A stretch of DNA of 64,000 nucleotides from Asaia bogorensis. GTDB taxonomy: Bacteria; Pseudomonadota; Alphaproteobacteria; Acetobacterales; Acetobacteraceae. A program made the position numbers and the translations under genes. The DNA is taken from assembly GCA_943333505.2 (NCBI GenBank), contig CALQTN020000008.1, positions 1 through 64,000 on the forward strand. The letters are read 5' to 3'. Positions 1-9,663 of the stretch are shown here, one piece after another. The notes below the pieces were generated by a model. That model did no database searches. It was not told the origin of the DNA and was given only the letters and a program-made list of their open reading frames with translations. Position 1 is the stretch's first letter, and each line of letters begins with the position of its first letter.

Positions 1-129
1 CTCTCAAACCGCATCTTCCAGTCCTACGACGACATTGTCGACCACTGCTGCCAAGCCTGGAACAAACTTACCGATCAGCCATGGCGCATCATGACAATCG
101 GATTGAGGGACTGGGCACATCGGTACTAG
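1..129 (+). CDS. IS630-family transposase, C-terminal end (cut by window edge)
   Basis: The first 42 codons read in frame 1 and end at a TAG at 127-129. The peptide contains SYDDIVDHCCQAWNKL and ends in GLRDWAHRY, a tail I recognise from IS630-family transposases, which are DDE enzymes that insert at TA dinucleotides. The catalytic domain lies outside the window. The right end of the element probably falls near 143-145, because similarity between the next gene and its paralog at 9664 begins at about base 146, just after a TA at 144-145. The exact terminal repeat cannot be fixed without the left end. Confidence 0.75.
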   Translation, partial: LSNRIFQSYDDIVDHCCQAWNKLTDQPWRIMTIGLRDWAHRY

Positions 130-139
130 GCTGTGGGAA

Positions 140-637
140 TTGGTATTATTCCTCCTCCTCACTGCGCTGCGCGCCGCGATTGCGGCACGAGCGGCGCGTG
201 ACCGGGCGCTGGGGGCGTTGCTGGTGGTGGTTTGGGGGCGGGTGTCGCGGATGGCGGCGCAGTTGGAGCGGTTGGTTGGGTTGTGGCGGGCGGGCAGATT
301 GCCGCAGGCGCGGGCGTCTCGGGCCGGGCGGGTGCATGCGACCGGGGTTCGGGTTCGGCTGCCGTCGGCGGCGGGTTGGTTGGCGGTGGAGGTTTGGGAG
401 ACCCGGGCATTGGGGTCGCAGTTGGCGCATTTGCTGACTGGGGCGGAGATGGCGGCGTTTTTGGCTGCGGTGCCGCAGGCTGGGCGGATATTGCGGCCGC
501 TGACAAGGATGCTTGGGGTTGGGGTGCGGGCGGTTCGGGTTCGGGCGGCTCGGGTGGTTTGGGGGGTGGCGGTGCCGGTTGAGGCGCGGGCAGGTGAATT
601 GGTGGTGGGACCCGGGGGGCGTTTTTTATGGGTTTGA
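140..637 (+). CDS. Hypothetical protein, paralog of the gene at 9664; start altered by IS insertion
   Basis: About 165 residues, very rich in Ala, Arg, Gly and Val. It is clearly a paralog of the protein at 9664-10161: both share RMAAxLERL, a WRAGxLPxxRASR stretch, an AFLAAVPQAGR motif, RMLGVGV, and a C-terminal GRF(L/F)(W/Y)V. Similarity to the paralog starts at the TTA codon at 146. The paralog's first codons (ATG CAC AAT) are absent and replaced by sequence likely belonging to the IS630 end. The only nearby start in frame is TTG at 140, so the gene may be expressed from an IS-supplied start or may be silent. I do not recognise the family, and no enzymatic motif is visible. The downstream 50 bases also resemble those after the paralog. 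Confidence 0.5.
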   Translation: MVLFLLLTALRAAIAARAARDRALGALLVVVWGRVSRMAAQLERLVGLWRAGRLPQARASRAGRVHATGVRVRLPSAAGWLAVEVWETRALGSQLAHLLTGAEMAAFLAAVPQAGRILRPLTRMLGVGVRAVRVRAARVVWGVAVPVEARAGELVVGPGGRFLWV

Positions 638-745
638 GTGGGGTGGGATTTTTGCGACTTATTTGTTACGTTTACGCAATTAAAAGTAAGATGGTTTGCT
701 TCGCAAGGGCCCGCAATGACGAGGTTTTTAGATCTTGCTTCGCGC

Positions 746-2115
<1,370 letters not shown>

Positions 2116-2667
2116 ATGACACAAGCCCTCCTCGCTGATATCGCCCGCCGGCTCGACGTTAATGGCCAGCACCAGTATGGCCTGTCGGACATCAACCAGA
2201 TCCAGCATGCGCTGCAGGCCGCATGGCTTGCCGAACGGGCGGGTGACAAACCGTCGCTGATCGCGGCGGCATTGCTGCATGATATCGGCCACATGGTGCA
2301 CGATCTCGGCGAAAATCCGGCGGCCGCGGGCATCGATGACCAGCACGAGGATGTCGGCAACGCATTCCTCAAGGACCATTTCAGGCCGGATGTTACCGAG
2401 CCGGTGCGGCTGCATGTTGCCGCCAAGCGCTATCTGTGTGGCAAGGAAGCGGATTATTTCGCCAAATTATCCAGCGATTCCGTGCTCAGCCTGTCACTGC
2501 AAGGGGGGCCGATGTCGGCGGCCGAGATCGTGGAATTCGAGACCCTGCCCTACTGGCAGGACGCGGTGAAGCTGCGCCGCTATGACGAGGGTGCCAAGAT
2601 AAAAGGCCTCGTGACTCCCGCTATCGCGCATTTCATGCCTTATGTGGCGCAGTGCACATCGGCGTGA
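2116..2667 (+). CDS. HD-domain protein, PhnZ-like putative diiron oxygenase
   Basis: 183 residues from the ATG at 2116; an in-frame GTG-type start at 1963 would add a low-quality leader. The HD motif is seen as H31, LLHDIGH (H55, D56, H59), a further QHEDVG histidine, HVAAKRY and a late YDEGAK aspartate. The spacing, with a Tyr at position 21, fits the mixed-valent diiron PhnZ/MIOX-like group. PhnZ cleaves the C-P bond of 2-amino-1-hydroxyethylphosphonate. No phosphonate uptake or PhnY partner is nearby, so the substrate is uncertain. A gap of 72 bases separates it from the amidotransferase gene, so the two could be co-transcribed. Confidence 0.75.
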   Translation: MTQALLADIARRLDVNGQHQYGLSDINQIQHALQAAWLAERAGDKPSLIAAALLHDIGHMVHDLGENPAAAGIDDQHEDVGNAFLKDHFRPDVTEPVRLHVAAKRYLCGKEADYFAKLSSDSVLSLSLQGGPMSAAEIVEFETLPYWQDAVKLRRYDEGAKIKGLVTPAIAHFMPYVAQCTSA

Positions 2668-2739
2668 TCTTGCGCACGGTTTGACCGCATCCCAGGTCCA
2701 GGCAATCATCCCGACTTCATGACGGGAGAGACAAAGCCG

Positions 2740-3408
2740 ATGCAGGTCCTGGTGATCGAAAACGCCGCTTCCGCCCCGGTTGCCCTGTTCGGGGACTGGC
2801 TGCGCGAACAGGGTGCGACCTTGACCGTCGTCGGGCCGGACGCGGTGCCGGAGACAGCTGAAGGCTACGATCTGGTGGTAACGCTGGGCTCTGCCAATGG
2901 CGCCTATGAGGATCTGCCTTGGATCAATCGCCAGCGCGATTTCCTGCGCGCGGCGGCCGATGCGGATCAACCGATTGTGGCGATCTGCTTTGGGGCACAA
3001 TTGCTGGCGAGCGCAATCGGCGGGCGGGCGGCGCATCTCGGGGATCGCCGCTTCGTCGGGTGGCATGGCAACGAAACTGTCGCGGACCCGATCTGGGCTG
3101 GGCCTTGGTTGCGCTGGCACGAAGACCATCTTGAAGTGCCCGACACCGCCGAAGTGCTGGCGCGTGACCAGGGCACGGTGCAGGCCTATCAATATCGTCA
3201 GGCGGTCGGCGTGCAGTTCCACCCCGAAGCCGGCGCGGCGCAGGTGGCATTGTGGTCCGCCGCGCGGGAGGCGAAATGGACGCGGGAGGCCGGGATGACC
3301 GTTGACGGCTTGGTGGCGCAATCGCACGATCTGCTGACCCACGGCGAAGCGGCGCGTAACGCGCTGTTCGCGGAGATGCTGCGTCGGGCGATGGGTCGGC
3401 CGGTTTGA
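2740..3408 (+). CDS. Class I glutamine amidotransferase-like protein
   Basis: 222 residues from ATG 2740, which has GGGAGAG about 8 bases upstream; ATG 2719 would add seven residues. The nucleophile elbow is AICFGAQLLA with the Cys in place, and the His-Glu pair appears as GVQFHPEA, so the catalytic triad is complete. Free-standing domains of this GMP-synthase-like type release ammonia from glutamine for a partner or act on gamma-glutamyl compounds. The stop overlaps the TTG start of nadE by four bases (TTGA), which suggests coupled translation. NadE has its own glutaminase domain, so this protein is not needed for NAD synthesis and its partner is unknown. Confidence 0.85.
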   Translation: MQVLVIENAASAPVALFGDWLREQGATLTVVGPDAVPETAEGYDLVVTLGSANGAYEDLPWINRQRDFLRAAADADQPIVAICFGAQLLASAIGGRAAHLGDRRFVGWHGNETVADPIWAGPWLRWHEDHLEVPDTAEVLARDQGTVQAYQYRQAVGVQFHPEAGAAQVALWSAAREAKWTREAGMTVDGLVAQSHDLLTHGEAARNALFAEMLRRAMGRPV

Positions 3409-5471
3409 AGACCTTCCTCTCCCCCTACAGCCACGACTTCATCCGGGTCGGGTCCTGCGTGCCGCCCGGCACGGTCGCCGATCCGCGGTTTGCGGTCTCG
3501 GCCACGCTAGACCTGGTGCGCCAGGGCGACGCCGAGCGGGTGGCGCTGATGGTGTTCCCCGAGCTTGGTTTGTCGAGCTACGCGATCGACGATCTGCTGT
3601 TCCAGGACGCGCTGCTCGACGCGGTCGAAGCAGGCATTGCGGATTTGGCCGCCGCGAGCCGTGATCTGTTCCCGGCCTTCGTGGTGGGCGCGCCGTTGCG
3701 GATTGGCGGGCTGCTGTTCAACTGTGCGGTGGCGATCCATCGTGGCCGCATTCTGGGGGCGGTGCCGAAAACCTATTTGCCCAACTACCGGGAATTCTAC
3801 GAGGAACGCCATTGCACCACCGGCGCCGGGCAGCGCGGCCAGACCATCAGGCTCGCCGGGCAAGATGTGATGTTCGGGGTTGATCTGCTGTTCCGCTCGA
3901 CCGGGAGTGCTGCGTTCACCTTCCATATCGAAATCTGCGAGGATGTCTGGGTGCCGCTGCCGCCGAGCACCTATGGCGCGATGGCGGGGGCGGAAATCCT
4001 GCTCAATCTGTCGGCCAGTAACATCACCATCGGTAAGGCGGAGACCCGCCGTAGCCTGTGCGGCAGCCAGTCGTCACGCGCGATCGCGGCTTATGCCTAT
4101 TCGGCGGCGGGGCCGGGCGAGTCGACCACGGACCTGGCCTGGGACGGCCAGGCGGCGATTTTTGAGAACGGGGTGCTGCTCGCCGAAACCGAGCGTTTCC
4201 CGTTGGGGGCGACCATGGCGGTCGCCGATATCGATATTGGCCGCATCCGCCAGGAACGCATGCGCACCGGCACCTTCGCCGATTGCGTGCGCAGCATGGA
4301 CCCGGAACAATTGCGCTTTCGCGTGGCCGAATTTGGCCTTGATGCGCCGGTTGAAGCCCTGCCCTTGCGTCGGGCTGTGGCGCGCTTCCCCTATGTGCCG
4401 GATGACGCGGCGCGGCTCACGCAGGATTGTTACGAGGCTTATAATATCCAGGTCCAGGGCCTCGCCAAACGGATCGTGGCGGCGCGCGCGCAACGGCTGG
4501 TGATCGGCATATCCGGTGGTCTCGACAGCACCCAGGCGCTGCTGGTCGCCGTGCGCGCGATGGACCGGCTGGGCCGGGCGCGGTCCGATATCATGGCTTA
4601 CACCCTGCCCGGGTTCGCCACCACCGACGGGACCAAATCCAATGCCTGGGCGCTGATGCGGGCGCTGGGGGTGACGGCGGCCGAGATCGACATCCGCCCG
4701 GCAGCGCGCATGATGCTCGCCGATATCGGTCACCCTTATGCCGATGGCGCCAAGCAATACGATATCACGTTTGAGAATGTGCAGGCCGGACTGCGCACCG
4801 ATTATCTGTTCCGGCTAGCCAACCACCATAACGGGCTGGTGGTTGGCACTGGCGATCTGTCCGAGCTCGGCCTCGGCTGGTGCACCTATGGCGTCGGCGA
4901 CCATATGTCGCATTATAACGTTAACGCATCGGTATCGAAGACCCTGATCCAGCATCTGATCCGGTTTGTGGCATCGAACGGCGAACTGGGATCGGGCGCC
5001 AGCGACATCCTGCTGGCGATCCTGGCGACCGAGATTTCGCCCGAACTGGTACCGCCCGATGCCAGCGGGGCGATCCAGTCCACCGAGGCAACGGTTGGGC
5101 CGTATCCGTTGCAGGACTTCAATCTTTACTACACCACCCGTTACGGATTCCGACCATCCAAGATTGCGTATCTGGCATATTGCGCGTGGCACGATGCCGC
5201 TTCCGGCGCGTGGCCGCCGAATACGCCGGATGACAAGCGGCGCGGCTATGATCTGGCGGAAATCCGCAAATGGTTGCGCAGCTTCCTGCATCGCTTCTTC
5301 GCGACATCGCAGTTCAAACGGTCGGTCGCACCAAACGGGCCAAAAATATCGTCGGGCGGATCGCTTTCGCCGCGGGGTGACTGGCGCGCGCCATCCGATG
5401 GCAGCGCCAGTGTCTGGATCGCCGAGCTTGATGCCAATGTTCCGGAGACCATAGCGCAAGGGCAAATCTGA
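3405..5471 (+). CDS. nadE: Glutamine-dependent NAD(+) synthetase
   Basis: 688 residues, typical of the two-domain enzyme. The N-terminal carbon-nitrogen hydrolase domain shows the Glu (FPELGLSSY), Lys (PKTYLPNYREFYEERH) and Cys (EICEDVWVPLPPS) catalytic residues. The C-terminal synthetase domain has the ATP-pyrophosphatase loop ISGGLDST near residue 370. It converts nicotinate adenine dinucleotide to NAD using glutamine and ATP in the cytoplasm. The start is TTG at 3405, overlapping the previous stop; the reading MKTFLSPYSHDFIRV matches the usual family start. The stop shares one base with the next ATG. No frameshift or missing catalytic residue was seen. Confidence 0.95.
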   Translation: MKTFLSPYSHDFIRVGSCVPPGTVADPRFAVSATLDLVRQGDAERVALMVFPELGLSSYAIDDLLFQDALLDAVEAGIADLAAASRDLFPAFVVGAPLRIGGLLFNCAVAIHRGRILGAVPKTYLPNYREFYEERHCTTGAGQRGQTIRLAGQDVMFGVDLLFRSTGSAAFTFHIEICEDVWVPLPPSTYGAMAGAEILLNLSASNITIGKAETRRSLCGSQSSRAIAAYAYSAAGPGESTTDLAWDGQAAIFENGVLLAETERFPLGATMAVADIDIGRIRQERMRTGTFADCVRSMDPEQLRFRVAEFGLDAPVEALPLRRAVARFPYVPDDAARLTQDCYEAYNIQVQGLAKRIVAARAQRLVIGISGGLDSTQALLVAVRAMDRLGRARSDIMAYTLPGFATTDGTKSNAWALMRALGVTAAEIDIRPAARMMLADIGHPYADGAKQYDITFENVQAGLRTDYLFRLANHHNGLVVGTGDLSELGLGWCTYGVGDHMSHYNVNASVSKTLIQHLIRFVASNGELGSGASDILLAILATEISPELVPPDASGAIQSTEATVGPYPLQDFNLYYTTRYGFRPSKIAYLAYCAWHDAASGAWPPNTPDDKRRGYDLAEIRKWLRSFLHRFFATSQFKRSVAPNGPKISSGGSLSPRGDWRAPSDGSASVWIAELDANVPETIAQGQI

Positions 5472-6163
5472 TGAGGTTCTGTCATTTTCTAACTTTCCAC
5501 GCTGACCACGAACCACCCCCGGCCGAACGCGCGGCGGTGGCAACCCTGCTTGCGGCAACCCCGGGGGTCGCGAGCGCGCTGCTCCATACGCCCGCAAGCA
5601 CGCATGATCCTTATCTGAACGATGGCCGCCCGCCTTCGCTGGTGATCCAGAGCTATTTCGGCGACATCCAGGCGCTGGAAGCCGCTTTCGCCGCTACCGG
5701 GCCATTGCAGGGCTTGCTGGATTTGTTGCCCAGCCAGAAAAATGCCGAGGCCACCCAGGAAGCCATGGCGGTGCGGCGCTATATGGTGCCCGATCCGGTA
5801 TTTCAGGTTGCCGACGGCGCGCCACATTGCAGCTATCTGGTGGCCTATGTCGGCCCCGCCGCTGACTTCAATGCCTGGCTCACCCATTATATCGGCCACC
5901 ACCCGCCGATCATGGCCAAGTTCCCCGGCGTACGGCAGATCGAAATCTCGTCACGGGTCGACTGGACCGGCGCATTGCCGGTGCCGCGCTTGGCCCATAT
6001 GCAGCGCAACAAGGTGGTGTTCGACAGCCCCGAGGCGCTGACGGCGGCGTTAAATTCGCCGGCACGCCACGAATTGCGGGCGGATTTTCATGAATTCCCG
6101 GCGTACGAGGGCGGCAATACGCATTATCCAATGCGGACCTGGAATGTCAGCCGGGGACGGTAA
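5471..6163 (+). CDS. EthD-domain-like protein (dimeric alpha+beta barrel)
   Basis: 230 residues. The second half resembles EthD-type ferredoxin-fold domains, with a WLTHYIGHHPPIMAKFPGV stretch matching the conserved H-x-P-hydrophobic region of EthD. The first half looks like a degenerate duplicate of the same fold. EthD proteins occur beside oxidative degradation systems and include dehydratases and small reductase-like enzymes; their substrates vary. The gene starts in a TGATG overlap with nadE and ends 17 bases before the amidohydrolase gene, so it belongs to the same transcript. The exact role is unknown. Confidence 0.7.
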   Translation: MRFCHFLTFHADHEPPPAERAAVATLLAATPGVASALLHTPASTHDPYLNDGRPPSLVIQSYFGDIQALEAAFAATGPLQGLLDLLPSQKNAEATQEAMAVRRYMVPDPVFQVADGAPHCSYLVAYVGPAADFNAWLTHYIGHHPPIMAKFPGVRQIEISSRVDWTGALPVPRLAHMQRNKVVFDSPEALTAALNSPARHELRADFHEFPAYEGGNTHYPMRTWNVSRGR

Positions 6164-6180
6164 AGCAAGAAGAGGGCACC

Positions 6181-7614
6181 ATGGCGACCACACTGATCCG
6201 CAACGCTGATTTCGTCATTGCCTGGGACGCGGGAACCAAGAGCCATACCTACATGCCGGATGCTGACGTCGCGTACGAAGACGGCGTGATCCGCTTTGTT
6301 GGACGCGGCTATGACGGCCCGGCCGACAGCGTGGTCGATGGCCGTGGCTTCATGGTGATGCCAGGGTTGGTCAACATCCATTCCCACCCGTCATCGGAGC
6401 CGATGAACAAGGGATTGACCGATGAAGTTGGCTCGCCCCAGCTTTATAACTCATCACTGTACGAATATTTGCCGATCTTTCGCCCCGACTCCTCAGCGGT
6501 GGCCGATTGCGTGCGGGTGGCGCTATCGGAACTGCTGCTGTCCGGTGTAACAACGGTCGCCGACCTGTCGATGGCCCATCCCGGCTGGCTCGATCTGCTC
6601 GCCGAAAGTGGCATGCGGGTCTGTATCGCGCCGATGTTTCGCTCCGGGCGATGGTTTACGAAAAACGGTCACGTCGTCGACTATGAATGGAACGAAGTCG
6701 CCGGCGAGAAGGCGATGGGCGAGGCGTTCACCCTGATCGAGCGCGCCGAACAACACCCGTCTGGCCGCTTGTTCGGCATGGTGGTGCCGGCCCAGATCGA
6801 TACCTGCACCGAGACCATGCTGCGAGAGAGCTTCCAGGAGAGCAAGCGACGCGGCCTGTCCTGGCAGATCCATGCCGCCCAGTCGGTCAGTGAGTTCCAC
6901 GAGATCACAAGGCGGCACGGTTACACACCCATCGGCTGGCTCGACCATCTCGGGTTGCTCGATGAACGTTCCATCATCGGCCATGGCATTTTCCTGGATG
7001 ACCACCCGTCCACCCCCTGGCATACCAAAACCGATCTCGGCCGGCTGGCCGAGACCGGGACGACGGTGGCGCATTGCCCGACCGTGTTTGCGCGGCGCGG
7101 CATCACGCTGAAAGACATCGGCCGCTATCGCCGTGCCGGGGTGAATATCGGCATCGGCACGGATACCTATCCGCATAACATGCTCGACGAAATGCGCCTG
7201 GCCGCCTACCTCGCGCGGACGCAGGCCAATGATGTGCGGACCCTGACGAGCAGCGATCTGTTTGAGGCCGCGACAATCAACGGCGCCCGGGCGCTGGGCC
7301 GGGACGATATTGGCCGGCTCGCCCCGCTCTGCCGTGCCGATATCGTGCTGGTCGATATCACCCACCCCCGCATGCGCCCCGCCCGTGACCCGCTTCGCAG
7401 CCTGATCTACGCGGCCGGCGACCGGGCGGTGCATACGGTGATTGTCGATGGCCAGGTGGTGGTGCAGGACGGCCGGCTGCTGACGATGGACTATGCCGCC
7501 GCGGCCGCGCATCTCAACGACGCGCAGAAGGAGGTGATGGCCAAGGTGCCCAACCTCGACTGGGGCCACCGCCATGTTGACGAGGTTTCTCCGCCAACCT
7601 TCAGGACGGCGTAA
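6181..7614 (+). CDS. Metal-dependent amidohydrolase of the chlorohydrolase/cytosine deaminase-like group
   Basis: 477 residues. The metal site is visible as VNIHSHPS (HxH) near residue 65, QIHAAQS near residue 232, a GHGIFL histidine near 268 and GTDTYPHNM near 329 with the catalytic Asp. The C-terminal composite domain contains ADIVLVDITHP and VIVDGQVVVQDG, as in TRZ/ATZ-type hydrolases. Such enzymes deaminate or dechlorinate heterocycles such as triazines, guanine, 8-oxoguanine or S-adenosylhomocysteine. A purine- or pyrimidine-like substrate is plausible, but residues that would fix it are not obvious. AGAAGAGGG lies just ahead of the ATG. It ends the run starting at 2116. Confidence 0.88.
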   Translation: MATTLIRNADFVIAWDAGTKSHTYMPDADVAYEDGVIRFVGRGYDGPADSVVDGRGFMVMPGLVNIHSHPSSEPMNKGLTDEVGSPQLYNSSLYEYLPIFRPDSSAVADCVRVALSELLLSGVTTVADLSMAHPGWLDLLAESGMRVCIAPMFRSGRWFTKNGHVVDYEWNEVAGEKAMGEAFTLIERAEQHPSGRLFGMVVPAQIDTCTETMLRESFQESKRRGLSWQIHAAQSVSEFHEITRRHGYTPIGWLDHLGLLDERSIIGHGIFLDDHPSTPWHTKTDLGRLAETGTTVAHCPTVFARRGITLKDIGRYRRAGVNIGIGTDTYPHNMLDEMRLAAYLARTQANDVRTLTSSDLFEAATINGARALGRDDIGRLAPLCRADIVLVDITHPRMRPARDPLRSLIYAAGDRAVHTVIVDGQVVVQDGRLLTMDYAAAAAHLNDAQKEVMAKVPNLDWGHRHVDEVSPPTFRTA

Positions 7615-7638
7615 ACGCGCGCAAAGCCCGGCATCCTC

Positions 7639-7821
7639 ATGGGGTGGTTCGCTTTGGCGATTGTATTGCCAGGTTTGGCGGTCACGGTACGGCGGCTGCA
7701 TGACTTGGACAAGAGTGGCTGGTGGTATTGCATCCAACTGGTGCCGGTGATCGGCGGGCTCTGGTTTCTGTATCTGATGGTGATCGGCGGCACGCTAGGA
7801 CCGAACCGCTACGGCGCGTAA
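7639..7821 (+). pseudogene. DUF805 membrane protein, C-terminal fragment
   Basis: Sixty codons carry the hallmark [12 protein letters not shown] motif, a hydrophobic span and the GTLGPNRYG ending of DUF805 inner-membrane proteins. Full members have roughly 110-150 residues and extra N-terminal membrane spans, which are missing here because the amidohydrolase gene ends only 24 bases upstream. The fragment probably results from a deletion. A half copy of the dispersed TA-flanked repeat lies 22 bases after the stop, so a repeat-linked rearrangement is possible. Confidence 0.75.
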
Positions 7822-7843
7822 ACAGGTTCGGGGTTGGTCGGCT

Positions 7844-7878
7844 GTCCAATCGAAGCCGATTGAACGAATGATGATCTA
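7844..7878 (+). repeat. Half copy of the TA-flanked dispersed repeat
   Basis: The sequence matches the right-hand 35 bases of the full copies at 52952, 55873 and 61656, including the terminal ATGATGATC followed by TA. The left two thirds of the element are absent. It sits between the DUF805 fragment and the next hypothetical gene. Confidence 0.7.
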
Positions 7879-7985
7879 AGTTTATGCCATATCGTCGAGG
7901 GAAGATGCCGCGTTTCAGGTTATTGGAACCCATATAGTCTGGCAGGCTTACTCAACCAAGCTTACTCAACATAGTGGAACCCTGC

Positions 7986-8447
7986 ATGTTTTCGGTCGGA
8001 CAAACGGTCTACCACAAGACCCGCAAACTAACCGGCACGGTCCAAGAGTGCGATGGGGACACAGTGTATGTGATGCAGGCCAATGGCGTTGAGATCGACC
8101 TGCCTAGCCGCGATCTGACACTTGATCCGCCGGTGGACAAAGCCGCAGTTACTGCGGTGCAGGCGAGCGAGTTTCGATTGCTGACCGCGCGAGAGATAAC
8201 GCCAGACCATCAGAAGGTGCTGTCGATCATTCCGGTCAGGACGCTGCAAGCCATTGCGGCGCTATACGAACGCCGGTCGAAAACACCGCGCTTCAGTGCG
8301 TTGGATGTTGCTACCCGATTGAATTACATCGCGGAGGTTACCGCTACCCCATATCGCACAATGAAGGAATTCAGCGACAGGCCGAGCGAACTGGGGCTGA
8401 TGATGGCCAAGGGTTTATCACGCAGCGTTGATATGGGGATGTCCTGA
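7986..8447 (+). CDS. Hypothetical protein with N-terminal SH3-like segment
   Basis: 153 residues from ATG 7986; a GTG at 7974 would add four. The N-terminal 45 residues (VGQTVYHKTRKLTGTV, then DGDTVYV, then a DLTL ending) look like a small beta barrel of KOW/SH3 type. The rest is alpha-helical without catalytic motifs, ending in PSELGLMMAKGLSRSVD. I do not recognise the family. It stands alone between two gene fragments in what seems to be an accessory stretch, with normal base composition. Confidence 0.55.
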   Translation: MFSVGQTVYHKTRKLTGTVQECDGDTVYVMQANGVEIDLPSRDLTLDPPVDKAAVTAVQASEFRLLTAREITPDHQKVLSIIPVRTLQAIAALYERRSKTPRFSALDVATRLNYIAEVTATPYRTMKEFSDRPSELGLMMAKGLSRSVDMGMS

Positions 8448-8453
8448 CCGGTC

Positions 8454-8963
8454 GTGAAAGCCACCGACAGGAGAGGCGTGGGACGCCAACTTGTCACGGC
8501 CGCACTTGTCGATGCGCCCGGCAGCGCCAACCGCGGGCTCGCGGGGCAGAAGCTGGCGGCAATGAAGGCCAAGGGCGCCATCAACGCCCAGCCCTATAAC
8601 GGCGCGATGAGCGACGCCCAGTTCGCCTGGCTCGAGCAGACGCTCGCAAAGGCACAGGCCAGCGGGGAGAAGGCGATCGTGATGGGCCACTACCCGATCT
8701 TCCCGTTCAACCTCGATGCCAACATGCTCGATGATGTGCGTCTGGTCGAAACCCTCGGCCGCTTCCCCAACGTCGTCGCCTACCTCAATGGCCACCATCA
8801 CCCCGGTAATTACGGCGAGACCGGTGGCAAGCATTTCGTAAATTTCTGCGGTATGGTGGACACCCCCGACACCACGGCGTTCTCGGTGGTCGATGTCTTT
8901 GCCGACCGCATCGCGATCCGTGGCACTGGGCGCGAACCAAACCGTACCCTCAAGATCGCCTGA
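8454..8963 (+). pseudogene. Calcineurin-like metallophosphoesterase, C-terminal fragment
   Basis: The frame encodes the second half of a metallophosphoesterase: MGHYPIFPFN (a metal-ligand His), LNGHHHPGNYGE (the GHxH motif) and HFVNFCGMVDTPDTTAFS, followed by a beta-rich tail. The N-terminal motifs DxH, GDxxD and GNHD are missing, and the first 20 codons from the GTG at 8454 do not look like family sequence. Without those ligands the two-metal site cannot form, so I call it a remnant. Relatives act on ADP-ribose, CDP-alcohols or phospholipid diesters. A strong hairpin follows 8 bases after the stop. Confidence 0.75.
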
Positions 8964-8970
8964 GCCAGCC

Positions 8971-9000
8971 GCCCCCTTGCCCCTGACGGGGCATGGGGGC
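8971..9000. terminator. Hairpin after the metallophosphoesterase remnant
   Basis: A 13-bp GC-rich stem with one mismatch (8971-8983 with 8988-9000) closes a TGAC loop, 8 bases after the stop. There is no T tract, so it would be a weak or Rho-assisted terminator. Confidence 0.45.
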
Positions 9001-9288
9001 AGGTCCGCTCGAACCGATCACCCCGGCATCCACCCCGGCATCGTCAACCTGTGCTGCGAGGGTGGCAGTGCCCGAAGAACGCGCCCGGGATCGCTTTCGC
9101 ATAATAGGAAAACCCATTCCCAATTTGCGTCACAATCGCAAATTGCGAGGATTTGTATCGCGAAATTTGGGCGGATTGTAACGTCTCGCTCGTTCCACCA
9201 AAGCAAGATGTGAATAATTTCAATTTGTTAAAATGTTGGCATGTTTATTGCTGTCTGATAATTAACAGTTGCAGGTTCAGGTCACCCA
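9001..9288. other. Intergenic region, second half AT-rich
   Basis: No gene is supported here. From about 9100 to 9280 the sequence becomes AT-rich and contains short inverted repeats such as AATTTGCG/CGCAAATT around 9121-9148. It may hold the promoter of the small gene at 9289. Confidence 0.4.
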
Positions 9289-9534
9289 ATGCGCATCCCA
9301 TCGTCCAATACCGTCCAATCTGCCCTCAAGGTTCTTCTGCAGCAGGCTGACAGAGCAGCGTCCGCCGGAGACCAAGCGCGTGCGTATGAATTGATCGAAA
9401 ATGTATATGCCGCCCTGGATGCGCGTTCACAGGCAATGAACATTGACTATCGCGCCGATTGGCATGCCGATCTGGACCTGCTGTGCGCCGGCGGCACGGC
9501 CAACCAATATGCTGCCGCCAACCCGGGCGGGTAA
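9289..9534 (+). CDS. Small hypothetical protein
   Basis: 81 residues, mostly helical (ALKVLLQQADRAASAGDQARAYELIENVY), with the look of a single TPR-like helix pair followed by a Gly/Ala-rich tail. No signal peptide or known motif is seen. It lies in an AT-richer accessory stretch ahead of the paralogous hypothetical gene at 9664. It is plausible as a gene because of its composition, but its function is unknown. Confidence 0.4.
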   Translation: MRIPSSNTVQSALKVLLQQADRAASAGDQARAYELIENVYAALDARSQAMNIDYRADWHADLDLLCAGGTANQYAAANPGG

Positions 9535-9663
9535 TGGCTGGTGACCGACGATGGCGGCGGCTGGTCGCAACCATCGGCAGCAAACGTTTGACCTGGCAGC
9601 CGTGGCTGTCCAGATCGACGAAATTCTTGACATTGTCATTTTAGTTAATTATATTGACTGTCA

